Origin: Cyclaneusma minus
Taxonomy: Eukaryota > Ascomycota > Leotiomycetes > Marthamycetales > Marthamycetaceae
Direction: 5' to 3'
Length of the DNA: 64,000 nt
NCBI GenBank assembly: GCA_037179335.1
Contig: JAKZHN010000010.1
Location: 69,870 to 133,869, forward strand
The notes under the pieces are model-generated. The model made no database searches. It was not told the DNA's origin and saw only the letters and a program-made list of their open reading frames with translations. Positions 1 to 13,220 of this stretch are shown here, one piece after another. Position 1 is the first letter of the stretch. The number at the start of each line of letters is the position of its first letter. The position numbers and the translations under genes were made by a program.

Positions 1-999
1 TAAAAATATAACTAAAGTTTTTAAATTTAAATTTATTTATATTATTGCATATCCAAAATACAAAAAACTATTTGCCCAAATTAAAGCAGCTATTAATACC
101 AAAATTAAAATCAATGCAATATTTAATTAATTTTATATTTATAATTATAATTATAACTACTAAAACCAATTTTATAATAATAGAAATTTCCGAAGTTTTA
201 AATATAAAAATAAAAAATAATAGTAAATTTAAAAATGGATTTAGAAATAAATATAACAATGGATTTAAAAATGGATATTCTAATAGTAAATTCAAAAATA
301 AATACTCCAATAATAATGCAAATTACAAGCGAATTTTTTTAAAAAGCTATAAAAATAGCAAATTTAAAAATAAATCAAAAAAATATAAAATTTGCAAAAA
401 CATTGGATATTAATTTACCAATTATAAATTTTTTAAAAGAGGCAATATTAAAATAAATTTAAGGCATTTGCATCCAAATATAGCAAAATGGCAATTAGGA
501 AATTATATTATATATATTTGTTTTTAAATTTAAAAAAAGTTATAATAATGCAAATTATAAAAAGAAATCCAGCAATACTCCTTTTAATAAAAAAATGTAT
601 TTAACTATTTAATTTATGCAGAATATATATAGCAATCCTTTTATAGTCCTTTTAAAGCGCCTTTTAAACCCCTAATAAAAAAGATTAAATAATAATAAAA
701 TTTATAATGCAATACAGCATTATATTTTCAATTATAATTTTACAAGATATAATTTTATTTAAAGAACCCTTTTAAACTAGCTTTTAAAAAATCATGGGTT
801 TTATTTTTTTAAAGCCAATATATATATAATAAGTAATTTTTAATTAATTAATAAAAAACGAATTGTAGATATTTTAAATAAATAAGCCATAGTCTATGGA
901 TTTATTTATTTAAATCCATTTAATTCGAAATAAAAAAGAGAATCTATTTTTATTAAAAAAGATTTTATTATAAAAGGAAAACATTTTTCTGGCATTTTG

Positions 1000-3900
1000 T
1001 AGAGTATTCTTTTTAAATAATAAAGCTGCAGGCTTTTACATAGCCGATTAAATATAATTTAAAATTTTCCAAAATATTATACTTGGACTTAAAAGAAATA
1101 AAACTGCAAAAGGAGTTTATTTAGAATTATTTGGAAATAATTAGCTATTAAAAACTTTATAGATTATAAATATTTCTTTTTAATTTAAAATAACCCCCTT
1201 TTATATTTTTAAAAATAATATGCTATTTTTGCTATGGTTAATAAATATAAATAGATTAAAAATTAAATTTAATAATTTAAATAATATTATAATTTAAAGG
1301 CAATTTAAAATGGCAATTAAGAGAAAATAAAACCATTTGTAATTCCTTTTTCCTCCCCAGTATTAAAAATATAGCATTTTTATATATTTAATTAAAATTG
1401 ATTTAAAGGAAATTTACAATAAATAGAAATATACCAATATTTCAAGGCCAGCAGCAATTTTTATAAAGGCCAATAAAACATTTAATAAAATCCTTTAAAA
1501 GAAAATTGCAAAATTCTGCTTTAAATATCAATTTTATAAAAAAAAGCTAGGAAATCTCAAAATCAATTTAAAGTAGGATTTTAATTTTAATGCTAAAATT
1601 TTAATCAATTTATTTATTTTAGATAATAGGCTAATTATTTATATTATAAATATAGCTATTAAATATTAAATGGCCAAATTTCTTTTTTAAAAAACTACTA
1701 AATATATTTAAAAAATCATTAAAATTGTATAAATTAACATTTATTTAGGCATATTAAACCAAATTATTTATAACGCTGGCAAAGAATTTCAAAAAGAATT
1801 TAAATAGAGAATTAGTTTTTTAAAAGTCTGGACTAAATTGATTTTTATTAAAGCCTATTATACAATTGGCAAAAATAAACAATATTATATTATCCTTCGC
1901 TATGCTTTTAATACTATAAAAGCCAATATATTCAAATTTACTAGAAGAAAATAGTTTTCAAATAGCAATTAAAGCTATTAGTAATATAATAAAGTTGAAT
2001 AAATTAATAACTATTCTTTTTATATATAAAGCATTTTTAAAACTTATATTAATATTGTTTTTCTTTCCATTAATATTAAAAAGATTATAAAACAAGCTTT
2101 TAAAATAAAAAACAAATCAAGCATTTTAAAAGTTAAGCAATTTCCTCCAAAATTTAAAATTCTAATATAGAAAAGAAAAAATATATATAGCCTTTACAAA
2201 ATTATAAATATTAAAAATACAACGATAGTATTGAATATATTATATAAAACTGCTAAATTTAAATTAATTTTCATACAGCTATTTTTGCTAAAAGATAATT
2301 CTAAATAAAAAACAACTCTTATTAATAATAAACGGCTAAAAAATTATAATTTTGACTTTTTACCTTTAAAAAAAAAGATTTAGATATAAGTTTAAATTTT
2401 CAAAATTATTTGCAAAATTAAATAGGCCAAATTTTGCAATACCAGCTATATAATTAAATAGAAAATTAAACAGGCCAATTTCCGGAATTTTATGAATATT
2501 CAATATTTTAAAAGAATCCTAATTTATTAAAAAACCAAAAGAACGTCCAAAGATTCACCCCTTTCCAAATTTAACACTCCCCAATAAAACGCAAAGCAAA
2601 CTTGCCAAAAAAAGACCTATAAATAATAAATTGAATATTATTGGATTTTTGGCTATAATTAACAAAATGCAATATTTTTATTTAATTAAAAAGCCTTTTT
2701 TAAATATGCAAATTATTTTAAAGAAATTTCAATACTATTTTTGCTATAATATGCTAAATAATATTAAAATTCATATAATTTTTATATTATTTAAAAAAAA
2801 TTAAATATAGCTTTAGCTATTTAATTAAGGGAACAAAATAATTACTATTTTAAAAACGCTATTTATAATATTTAATCAAGCCGAAATTAAAGATTTATTG
2901 GAAATAGATATATTTAAATTCCAAACTTTTAAGTCAGAAATTTATAAAAGCAGAATTTTTAATAGCCGTATAATAAAAAGATTAAGGGTAAAAACACCCT
3001 TATTCTTTATAAAAAATCCAAATTAGTAATTTAAGGCTATAATAATACTAGCAAAAAGACCATTTTGATTTAATTCCCAATTATCCAATAGATTAATCAA
3101 TAAGTTATTATTATTCTAGCATTTTTAGTATTTTTATAATTTAATAATTCCAATTTAACTTTTAAAAATATTATCCAAATATATCTATACGCCCAAAACC
3201 AATTATTTCGCAAAATTTATTATTCTTTTTTTAAGCAAATAAAAAGCAAAGATTTTTTCAATACTAGTATCATTATATTTAAGCCATTATATGGAATTGC
3301 GAAATCCGATTTCTATTAGTATATTATTTATTTAAAACACTATATTAAAAAATTGGAATTAAAGCTTTCAATTTTTAATTTATATTGTTTTTATCTAAAA
3401 AATAAAACTCCAAAGCTTTTTATATTGATTGGTTTTTAAATTAATAATATCCTGGCCTTGGCCCGCAAACCATAATTTAATAAGAAATAAAAAAAGGTGA
3501 AAAAGACTTAATTTAAAGCAAAATCCAAATTTAAACTATTAAATTCCAATTTAATTATTTTTAACGGATATATTATTAGCAAATTTGAACCGAATATTAT
3601 TATAATTTAAAAGGGCCAAAAATTTAAAATTAAGCTAATAGACTCGAAATTTTTAAATATAAAGGCCTAATGTATTTAGAAAAAAGCTATAAATATCTAT
3701 ATATTTTTTATTATTTAATTAAAAAATGCCTTTAATCTTTTAATTGCAGCATAATATTAAAGTCCTATCAAAAGAATTAAGGCTTTAAATAAAAGGCTAT
3801 AATAATATATAAACAATATTAAAAAGGGATTAATTTTTTTATTTTTAAATATTAAAATAATAAAGCTCTTTATTTTTATAAATACTTTATTTGCAAATAA

Positions 3901-4710
3901 TAAAACTTTAAATAGCCAATTAAACTATATAATAATATTAGCGAATAAAAAAAACCAATACGGCTTATTTATATAAAAGGCAAGTTTTTGCATTAAAGCT
4001 CTATTAAAAGCAAACGAATTACAAAAAGCGTTTTAGCTTTAGAAATTTTAGCTATAATCCAAAAAACGAATATAAAAATGGCTATTTTAAATATTTTAAA
4101 TATAATAGCTAAAACGCTGGATATTTTCAATATCCCAATTATTATTTATACAAAATCTTTTTTATTTTATTAATATTTTATTAAACTAGGAATAATTATA
4201 AAAAAGCGTTTTATGATAAATATTTTCTATTTTTATTAAAGCTATGAAAAAAGAAAATTCTAAAAAAACACTTATAAAAATAATAATCCAGCGAACGCTA
4301 TAATAAAATTATTATTTAATAAAGCTTTGGAAATTTTTATTTTAAAAAATAGAATTGAAAGATAAAAAAAAAAGAAAACCAAAAGAAAGGAGCAAAACAA
4401 ATGGTTTAAATGGCTAAAATAGCTATTCGGGACCTTTAATATATAGCTATATTTTTGCTTTAAAAAGGAAAAAATATCCAATATTAATTTCGCTATATAT
4501 TAGCCCTAGGCAATATTCCTTTAGGCATAAACCATTTAATAGCCTATATACCAAAAAGCTGCAAAGGCGAAAGGGGCTTAGCGCCAAGGCTGGGAATACC
4601 CTTATTCCCTTGCGCCAGTGCCACTACTTTCCTTTTTTAATTATAATTAACAGTATATTGGAAACCCCACGTGCACGTGACTCATTTGTATTTGAGTGAT
4701 TCTAATAAAA
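1000..4710 (+). mobile_element. Decayed Ty1/copia-like retrotransposon (integrase, RT, RNase H)
   Basis: Three pol regions can be read on the plus strand, all in the same frame. At 1766-1956 an integrase core keeps NAGKEF (family DAGxxF) and AYYTIGKNKQYY (family AHHSIGxVERYH). At 3272-3466 a reverse transcriptase keeps FKPLYGIAKSDFY, and the YVDD-type site now reads INN (3440-3448). At 3863-4260 an RNase H keeps FANNKTLNSQLNY and, after several stops, SYEKRKF. Integrase before RT is the copia order. A GC-richer stretch at 4500-4710 with tandem CACGTG sites may be the 3' LTR. Outer limits are approximate because I could not pair two LTRs. It cannot be active: several stops and catalytic D-to-N changes are present. 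Confidence 0.65.
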
Positions 4711-5699
4711 AGTTTTAAATTTATAATTTTCTTTTGCTTAATTTCTATTTTAGGCTTTAATAATTATATTTCTAAATTAATTATTTATGCTATTTATTTT
4801 AAATTATATATGGAAAATTACTAGCAAAATTTAACGCTAATTATAATTATTGATTTGGATTATTATAATATTTTTTTTAAAAAAAGTAAAATGCTTATTA
4901 ATAATGCTAGAAATAACTTTTTTATATATATTATTATTTTTATAAAAAGGCTTTTATAAAATTGCTTTTTGGACTTTAAAAAAATATTTTAAATATTAAG
5001 CTAAAATAAATATTATTTTTAATTTTAATAGGCAATTATTATTTAGCAAAAATTAAGTAACGCATTTTAGCCAAATTATAATCGGCACCGTTTTTTTTAA
5101 ACTATTGCTTATTTTTAAAATTATAATATAGCTGGAAGCTAAATAATAACAGCAATAATGCAATTGTTTTTGTAAATTAAATATTGTAATATTTATTTTA
5201 AAAAAGAATTACTTTTTTTATACATTTAATGAAATTTTCAAAAATCAATCCGAATTGGATTTCCGGCTATTATATAATACCAAAACCAATTTGAATTTAT
5301 ATAATTGCAACTAGTATATTTTAATATTATATTTGCTTTGTAAAGGAATTGAAAATTTAGATTTTTGCAATTATTATTAAAAACCTTAATAAAACTTTAT
5401 TTTCGGAAATTAAAATTAAAAATAAATTGGAAAATATCAAGAAATATTTACTAAGGAAATATAAATATTATGCAAGGAAATTTGGCAAAATAGTATTAAA
5501 TATTTTTTTAAAAATAATATAATTTAGCAAAACTTAATTATATTAAGAAGATATTTTTAAATTTATTTACAAATCGGATTTATTATAGCCAGCCAAATAT
5601 TTTATATATTTTCAGTATTATTTTCTATAACAAAATGGCCTATAGTTTTATATAAATTATAAAACATTTAATATCTTTATAAAAAAACGATTATTTATT

Positions 5700-8600
5700 A
5701 TCCTTAATTAAAAATATTATGAAATGGATTTTTAATGCCAAATATTTTATTAAATTTAATATTTATTAAGTATTTTATCAAATTTAATTGGCTATAGCCG
5801 AAAATAAAAAATTAATAATGTTTAATATTTTTTTTTAATCAATTCAAATTTAAAATAATCCCTTTTAGCTTTTATAATGGACTAGCTATTTTTTAGCAAT
5901 TTATAAATAATGTGCTTTAAAAATATTTCAATAATTTTATTATAGCTTATATAAATAATTTATTTATTTATAATGAAATTTTTGAAAAGGATAAATAATA
6001 TATTAATTTAATTTTTAAAGCTTTAGAAAAAGCCGGCTTATAAATTAATTTAAATAATTTAAAATTCAAGATTTTAAAAATATAAGTTTTTGAAAATAAT
6101 AATTGGTATTAATAGCATTTGTATAGATTTAAAATAATCATGTGCAATATAATAATATAGAAAACGCCAATTTATATTAAGGAAATTTAGCGATTTTTTA
6201 AACCAATTAATTATTTCTATTGTTTTATTTTTAATTACGCAACGCTAATAAAAGCATTTTATATAATAATGCATATAAAAAACTAGCTATTCAAAATAAT
6301 AAACGCCGCTAGGAATTTATTTAATATTTTAAAATATATTATTATCCATGCTTTAATTTTAATTTACTATATTTGGAAAAAGAAAATATATTGAAATGAA
6401 TATTTTTAATTATGTTTTTAGCGGAATTCTTTTTTAAAAAAGTAGCAAAGGCCATTTTTAACCTATAGCCTTTTATTTAAAATAAATTGTTTAATTTATA
6501 ATAAAAACCTTTTAGCAATTATTAATATTTTTAAATATTAAAAAGAATTTACTATAAATATAATAAAAGCCGTTTAAACCTTTACCAATCATAAAAGCTT
6601 GGAGTTTTTTAATATAAAAAGACGGCTAAATTGTAAATAAATTGTATAATTAAATATTTTTGCAAATGTGAATTTTAAAATTAATATCGTATTAAATTGT
6701 TAAAATATTAAGCCGAATGCCTTTATTTAATAACTATAAAATTATTTAAAGGATTTTATAAAGTTTAGAATGCAATATAGAAATAAAGCGCTTTTTTATT
6801 TGAAAATTGGATAGAAATACTATTGAAATTAATGGAATTAGCTTTAATTAAAAGGCTAATTTATTTATATAATGTGTAAATTTCGTTTTCCAATATTCCT
6901 AAAAACGATTTATTAATTTCGAATAACAAATTAAAATATTTGGATTTAAAAATGCTTTTATTTAAAATATATAATTTAATTAAAACTATTGCTATTTGTT
7001 TTCAATTGCAATTGCAAAATAAATACTATTAAAAGACTAAATAGTTAATAGCGGCCGGCGTATATATAAAAAAGATCTTCTTTATTTTAATATATTATTA
7101 ATTAGGAAATTAATTCTTTTAAATATTATAAAGCAATTTATATTCCAAAATAAAAATATATTAAATAACGAATTATTTAAGTTATTTATAATTTAATTGT
7201 TTATAATTATGCAAAAAAGAGAGAAATATTAAAATAGATTTATTAGAATTATCATTAGGAAAAAAGTGGCTTTGAATATTTAATGGTTTATTTTTAGTTA
7301 TTATTATTATTGAAAAGCCAAGCTAATTTGCTAAAAATATTAAGGATATTTGGAATTAATCCGTATAGTTAAAAAGCTCTGGCAATATATTATTATAAAT
7401 TTCATTATTGGTTTGGTATTTAGCAAAGGCAAAAATGCTATTATAATGGTTATAAATCGGTTTTTTAAAATAATTTATTTAATTTCTTGCTTTTTTGGAA
7501 CTGGATATATTGAAAATTTATTTCCCAAGCAAATAGTACTATTATTTTATAAAAATATTTTTAAATTATACGGATAGTTTAGAAGCATTATATTAAATAA
7601 AGATCCGCAATTTATAGCTCAATTCTGGCGCTATTTTTGCAAAATTTCTAAATCTTGATTATTGCCTATTTAAAAACAAATAAATAAATGGAGTAAATAG
7701 ATTTTAAAATTAAATGACTATTGCGAATATATTGCAATAGCTAAAGAAAAAAATAAACCAAGTATTTATTATTGGTAAAACTTGGTATTAATAATTATAT
7801 AAATTAATTAATGCAATTATTTTTATATATTATTTACGGTTAAAATCCTGCAAATCTTTTTATTTTCTTATATATTTATTATTTAAATAGTTGTAAGGCT
7901 TTAAAGGAAAAGAACGCAGTTTAGTTTGCAAAAAATATAAATTATATTTATTAAAAGGTTTATAAGGAAATTAAGCTTTTTTTAAAAAAAATATATTAAT
8001 AAATACTGCAAATTATATTTTAATTATCAAATTGGTAATATAATTTATTTATTTAAAAAAAGTTTAAAAATGCTAAAGAAAGCTCGAACCGCAATAAATT
8101 AGCCCATTTGCTATTATATAATAATATAATTTTGTTTTTTTTATATTCGATCTTTTGCAAATTTATATTAAAGCCGGTTTATATAATGTTTTTTATGCCA
8201 ATTTGTTTTAATATTATTTGAATAATTTATTTTCCGAATAGTAATTACCAGTACTATTTTTAATTATTATTTTAAATGGCAAAAGTAAATAATAGGAAAT
8301 AAATTATATTTTTAATTTAAAAATAATGGAAATGGAGCTTTATTATTAAATTAAATAGACCGGATATCCTATAAATAAAAACTGGTATTATTTTTTCTAG
8401 TTTAATAAGAATTATTTTATTTAATAATATAAAAAAGAAATTATAAGCTAAGCATAAGGAATATAAAGGAGCTAAGGCTTAGGAACCGGTAGGGGGTATT
8501 ATAGGCTTGATAGAATTTGCTTTAAAAGGCGAGGGGATGGTATTATAAGGCTCTGGGCCCGAAAGCGGCCCTTTGGAAAAGGGTTCCTCCAAGAACGTTT

Positions 8601-8760
8601 ATTTATTATTTATTTATAAGCTAAAGTCTTAAGCAATCGATTAAGGGATTTAGCCAGCTATTTAAAATAGCTATTTCCCGTCCCTTTTTAGCTTTTTAAT
8701 TTTATTTATCTTGTTTTTACCCTTACGCCGGTCCACGTGACCCTTTTTAATATAGCCGTG
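5700..8760 (+). mobile_element. Decayed Ty3/gypsy-like retrotransposon (RT, integrase)
   Basis: At about 5745-6105 a reverse transcriptase can be read with one frameshift and several stops: PFSFYNGLAIF, then QFINNVL, then AYINNLFIY (family YLDDILIY), then ALEKAGL and INLNNLKF (family LNPxKCxF). At about 6190 the motif RFFKPINYFYCFI matches the family's FLGxxNFYRRFI connection region. At 7350-7577 an open frame of 75 codons reads LWQYIIINFIIGLVFSKGKN and VINRFFK, an integrase core (family W..I..DFI.GLP.S.G and VVDR.TK) with D-to-N changes. RT before integrase is the gypsy order. A GC-richer stretch at 8460-8760 containing CCACGTGACCC may be LTR. Outer limits are approximate. The element is dead. 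Confidence 0.65.
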
Positions 8761-11700
8761 ATATTTATAAAAAAAAGCTAATTAAATACTAAATAAATTA
8801 AATTTTTTATTTTGGCATTAAAATTATTAACCGTATAAAATTTAATTATATTATATTAAAAGCCTATTTAAACAAATTAATTAGAAGTTTGAAAATCATA
8901 TATAAAAACATTAATTATATTGGCAAAGTTAGTATATTTCATTTATTTAATTTATTGCTTAAAAAGAATTAAACCAAAGTATAATATATAGCATTTTATT
9001 TTTAGCAAAATGCTAAAAAAAGAATAGCTATTTTATATAGTTTATTAATTAAGAAACTTTAAAACTTCCAGCCAAAAGTAGGATAATTCTTTTTAAAAAA
9101 ATCTGCTAAATTATGAAAAGCTTGAAAGCTATATATTCAAGGCTTTTTAAAGGCTTTTTTTGCATGAATGAAATTTATAGTATTTAAAAAGGAAAAAAAG
9201 CTTTAAATTTAAAGGAAATTTACGCTTATTAAGATTATAATAAAGCTTTTATAATAAAACAAATTTAGCTTTTTAAAACAAAACTATTAGCATTAATTAA
9301 AGCAAAGGATAAACCATTAAAGGCATTGGGCAGGAAAGATTAATTAAATATAAATATAAACACAAGCATAGGAATAGGTATAAATATAAATAAAAAAAAG
9401 GCCAAGATTAATTAAATACGGGAAAAAACAAAAACACGCATAAATATATTAATATTGCTATTTAATTATATAATAAATAAAAGCTATTTATAATAGCATT
9501 TGATTTTATAATATCCAATTTTATAATATTATTAGCGCTATTTTTAGCATCCAATATAAAAATTAATACCAAAGCTAATATATCCAATCGTTTATTTTTT
9601 TAAAAAAAATAATCCCAAGGATTAAATCTTTATAGCACAATTTAAAATTGCTTTAACCAAGGCTATAAATATAAAGTTAATTTATAAAAACACCAGGCTA
9701 ATTTTAAAATATAGCGCTGGCATTGCTAAAAACCTCTATTAAATTGGTATAATTGCCCAATGGATTTGTATAGGCAATTAAAATATCCGTCTTTTTATTA
9801 ATAATAGCTTTATTTAAATAGCTATATTATAATATATTCCAATGCCAAAAAGGTTTTTGAATATAATTAATAAGGAAATAATAAATTGGAAAATTAAAAA
9901 GAAAAACCAATTAAAAAGCCTGTAAATAATACTATAATAATTAATTATAATTTATTATATTTATATTTATAAAAGAAAAACAATATAATTTACGCCAAAA
10001 TAAATTTTTGGTTAAATTGCAATATTATTTCTTAAAATTAGGCTTATTTAAATTATTTTATCCGGTTTACCTTATTGCTATTATAGCTATAAAAATAAAG
10101 CGGCGGTATTAATATAGGCGAAAATTATATATTTTCTATATTTAAGCCAATTATTAATTACCAAAATAATTTTATAGCTTTAAAAGTATTATTTTCCAAT
10201 ATTTATATATATTTTAAAAAGGCAAAAAATCTTAAAACCTTTATTAGCGTATTTTAAAAAGCGCTGGTAATTTTTATAGCCTAAAATAAAAAGATTTGCT
10301 GTTTTTTTACCGATTTTTATTTTTATTTTTTATTTTTAAAGCCCTAATGCTTTTTAAACAAACCCGTTTATTTAAAAATTCGCCCTGCAAATATATATTG
10401 CTATTATCAAAATAATATATAAATTATATTTAAATATTTTTATACCAGCTAGCATTTTTTTAAATATATTCGATTAAATTTTTACCCAAGCTTTTTAAGG
10501 CTTTTCTTTTTCTATATTAAAATCCTTTTTATAAAAGAATAAAAACAAATTAAGGCCAGTTTTTTATAAAATTAAAATTCGGGTAAAAGAAACAGCTAAT
10601 TACCTAAAACGCTATATTTTTAATTAGTTTTTCAAATAATTAATTATATTAATTTCAAATTTAATAAATTAGGTTACTTTAGGGTTTTTATAAGCCTTTA
10701 AAGGCTTAATAACGGTATAATATCTTTTTACGCCTTTAATACAAAAGCAATTTCAGTTTTAATTAAAAATCATAATTAAATTAAAACAAATTAAAGGCTT
10801 GCTTTTAAAAGCTTTATTTTCCTTTTTTATTTACGGAATATTTAAAAACCTATTTTTATTAAAAATAGATTAATTGATTATAATTAACCGGATTTTAAAA
10901 AGTAATAAAAAAATCCATTTAAAATTAGTTTTTTTTTAAATAATATAGCCAAAAACGGTATTAAATAACGGCAAAAGATACGGCTTTTTAATTATTAAAT
11001 GCGTTTTAATAAAGCAAGCCAATAAATTTATTAAAATGCATATATTAGAAAATGCAAAAGCTAAGGTTTATAAGCTATTTAAAGCCTATTTTAAGGCTAT
11101 TTAATGCTTTAATTACCGATATTGGAAATATATTATAAAAATATATATTCAAAATATTTTAATTTATAGCAAATATATAAAAGCTTATTATATTAAAAGA
11201 TATTTTAAAATGAAATTATTAAAATACGCCAATTATAAGCATATAAATTATATGTATTTTTATTTTTATATAAAATTCTAAAATTTAAGCGCAAAGTAAT
11301 ATGCTAGCGCTTTAAAAATAAGCCTATATTTTAAAATAAAAATACAATTAAAATATTATTTTAATTAATTATTTAATAATAAAAGCCCTTTTATAAAAAG
11401 ATTAAAAAGAAATTTCGCCAATTTTAAATAAAATAAAAAAACGCCTAAATATAAGCCGTCTTTTAGCTTTATTTTTAAAATTCCAATTCTTTTAAAAATA
11501 TATATATATATATATTAATTGAAGCCTTTTAAGTAATTTTAATAGCTATTATTTTTATAGCGAAAATTTAAATATAAAAAATAAATATTAATAAAAGTAT
11601 AATAATGCAAAAAAGCTTTAAATAAATATATAATGCTTTTTTTAAATATTACAATATAATATATATAAATTAATAAAAATAATAAATTTAATATTAAATT

Positions 11701-13160
11701 TAATAAATTTGGCTAGAAATTTCCAAATTTTTATTATTTAAAACTTATAAATGAATTTAAATATAAAAGCAATTAAAAATCCCAATATTAATAGCTTTTA
11801 TATTATTTTCCTGCCTAAAGACTATTTTAAAATAGCTATTTATATTAATTAAAAAATCCTAATTAATAGCTGGAAAGCCCGCTATTTTTTAATAAATCTT
11901 ATATTAATCAATTTAAAGCTTAATTTTAAAGCTATTGTTTTTAAATTTCCATATCTATAATTTTTATAATTTTCCAAAAATTTATAAAAACAATATTATT
12001 AAATTTATTTTTTTATTTTAAAAGCCGATTTTATTAAATAATTAATAAAATATATATTAATAATAGAAAGTTTTTATTTTTATTATTTGCTATAAAGTTT
12101 AGTAAAAATATTTATTTTATATAAATATTTTTATATTTTAACGGCTATTATAAAGCAGTATTTTTACCGGCTTTTATTTTTTTAAATATAATAATATTTA
12201 ATGCTAGAAAAGCAAAAATAATTATAAATTTAATTTAATTTATTTGCAAAATAGCAAATATATTATTATATTATTAAATTTATTAAAATCTAAATTTTCT
12301 TTTTAACCATTTATTAATAAAAACTAAATTAAAATTTTAAATATTTTAAATTTTCCGTCCCTTAAAAAAAGCATAAAAAAAACCAATTTGGTGGTTTTAA
12401 AAGAGCTATTGTTAAATTATCCGATTTTTATAAATAATTTAGCCGAATTTAATATTAAAAACAATATTAATAATAAAGTTTTCAAATTGCTAAAAGCAAT
12501 TACTTTGGCAATAATAAAGGCAATTTTATAGGCAAAATTAAAAAGATAGCATAAAATATAATAAAATTTTAAATGCAAGTAAATAATTGAATATATTAAA
12601 ACATTGCAAAAAGAGAATTTTTTAAATTTATTAATATATAAATAAGCTAAAAAAGCAAGCAAAAAAATAAATAATAAAGTAGAAATAATTATTTGAAAAG
12701 CAGGTTTTTATAAAGCCCTTTGAAATTTTAATTTCTTTTGGAAATTTAAAAAATAGGCAAAAATAAAAAGGAATATTTGTTCCAATTTTTCAAAATATTT
12801 ATTATCATAATATTAAAACCTTTTTTCGGCAACCGATTTTTACAGCAATTATAAAACCTTTAAAGCAAACGTATTTCCCTTATTATTTTTAGCTAATTTA
12901 ACAAATTTGGAAAAATACTAATATTTTTTAAAATTTCTAAAAAACAATTAAAAAAACATAAAATAAAATATTAAAAAGTTTTTTTATAAGCAAAAATACT
13001 ATAAGGCTGCTAAATTATCCTGTATTTTATTTTATATTTAAAAAGCTATTTTATTAATAATTAAAGTATATATTTAAAACCTATTTATAGCCTATTTAAA
13101 ATAAGGCTATTATTTTAATTAATTTAAAATTGCTTGTATAATTATTTTTAAAAGCCAAAT

Positions 13161-13220
13161 AAAGAAAGCTATATTATATTAGCAGCTTATAAAGAAAACT
13201 ATATTATATTAGCAGCTTAT
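13161..13220. repeat. 30-bp tandem duplication
   Basis: Two adjacent 30-bp copies (13161-13190 and 13191-13220) differ at one position, G in the first and A in the second, a RIP-type transition. No function is evident. Confidence 0.8.
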
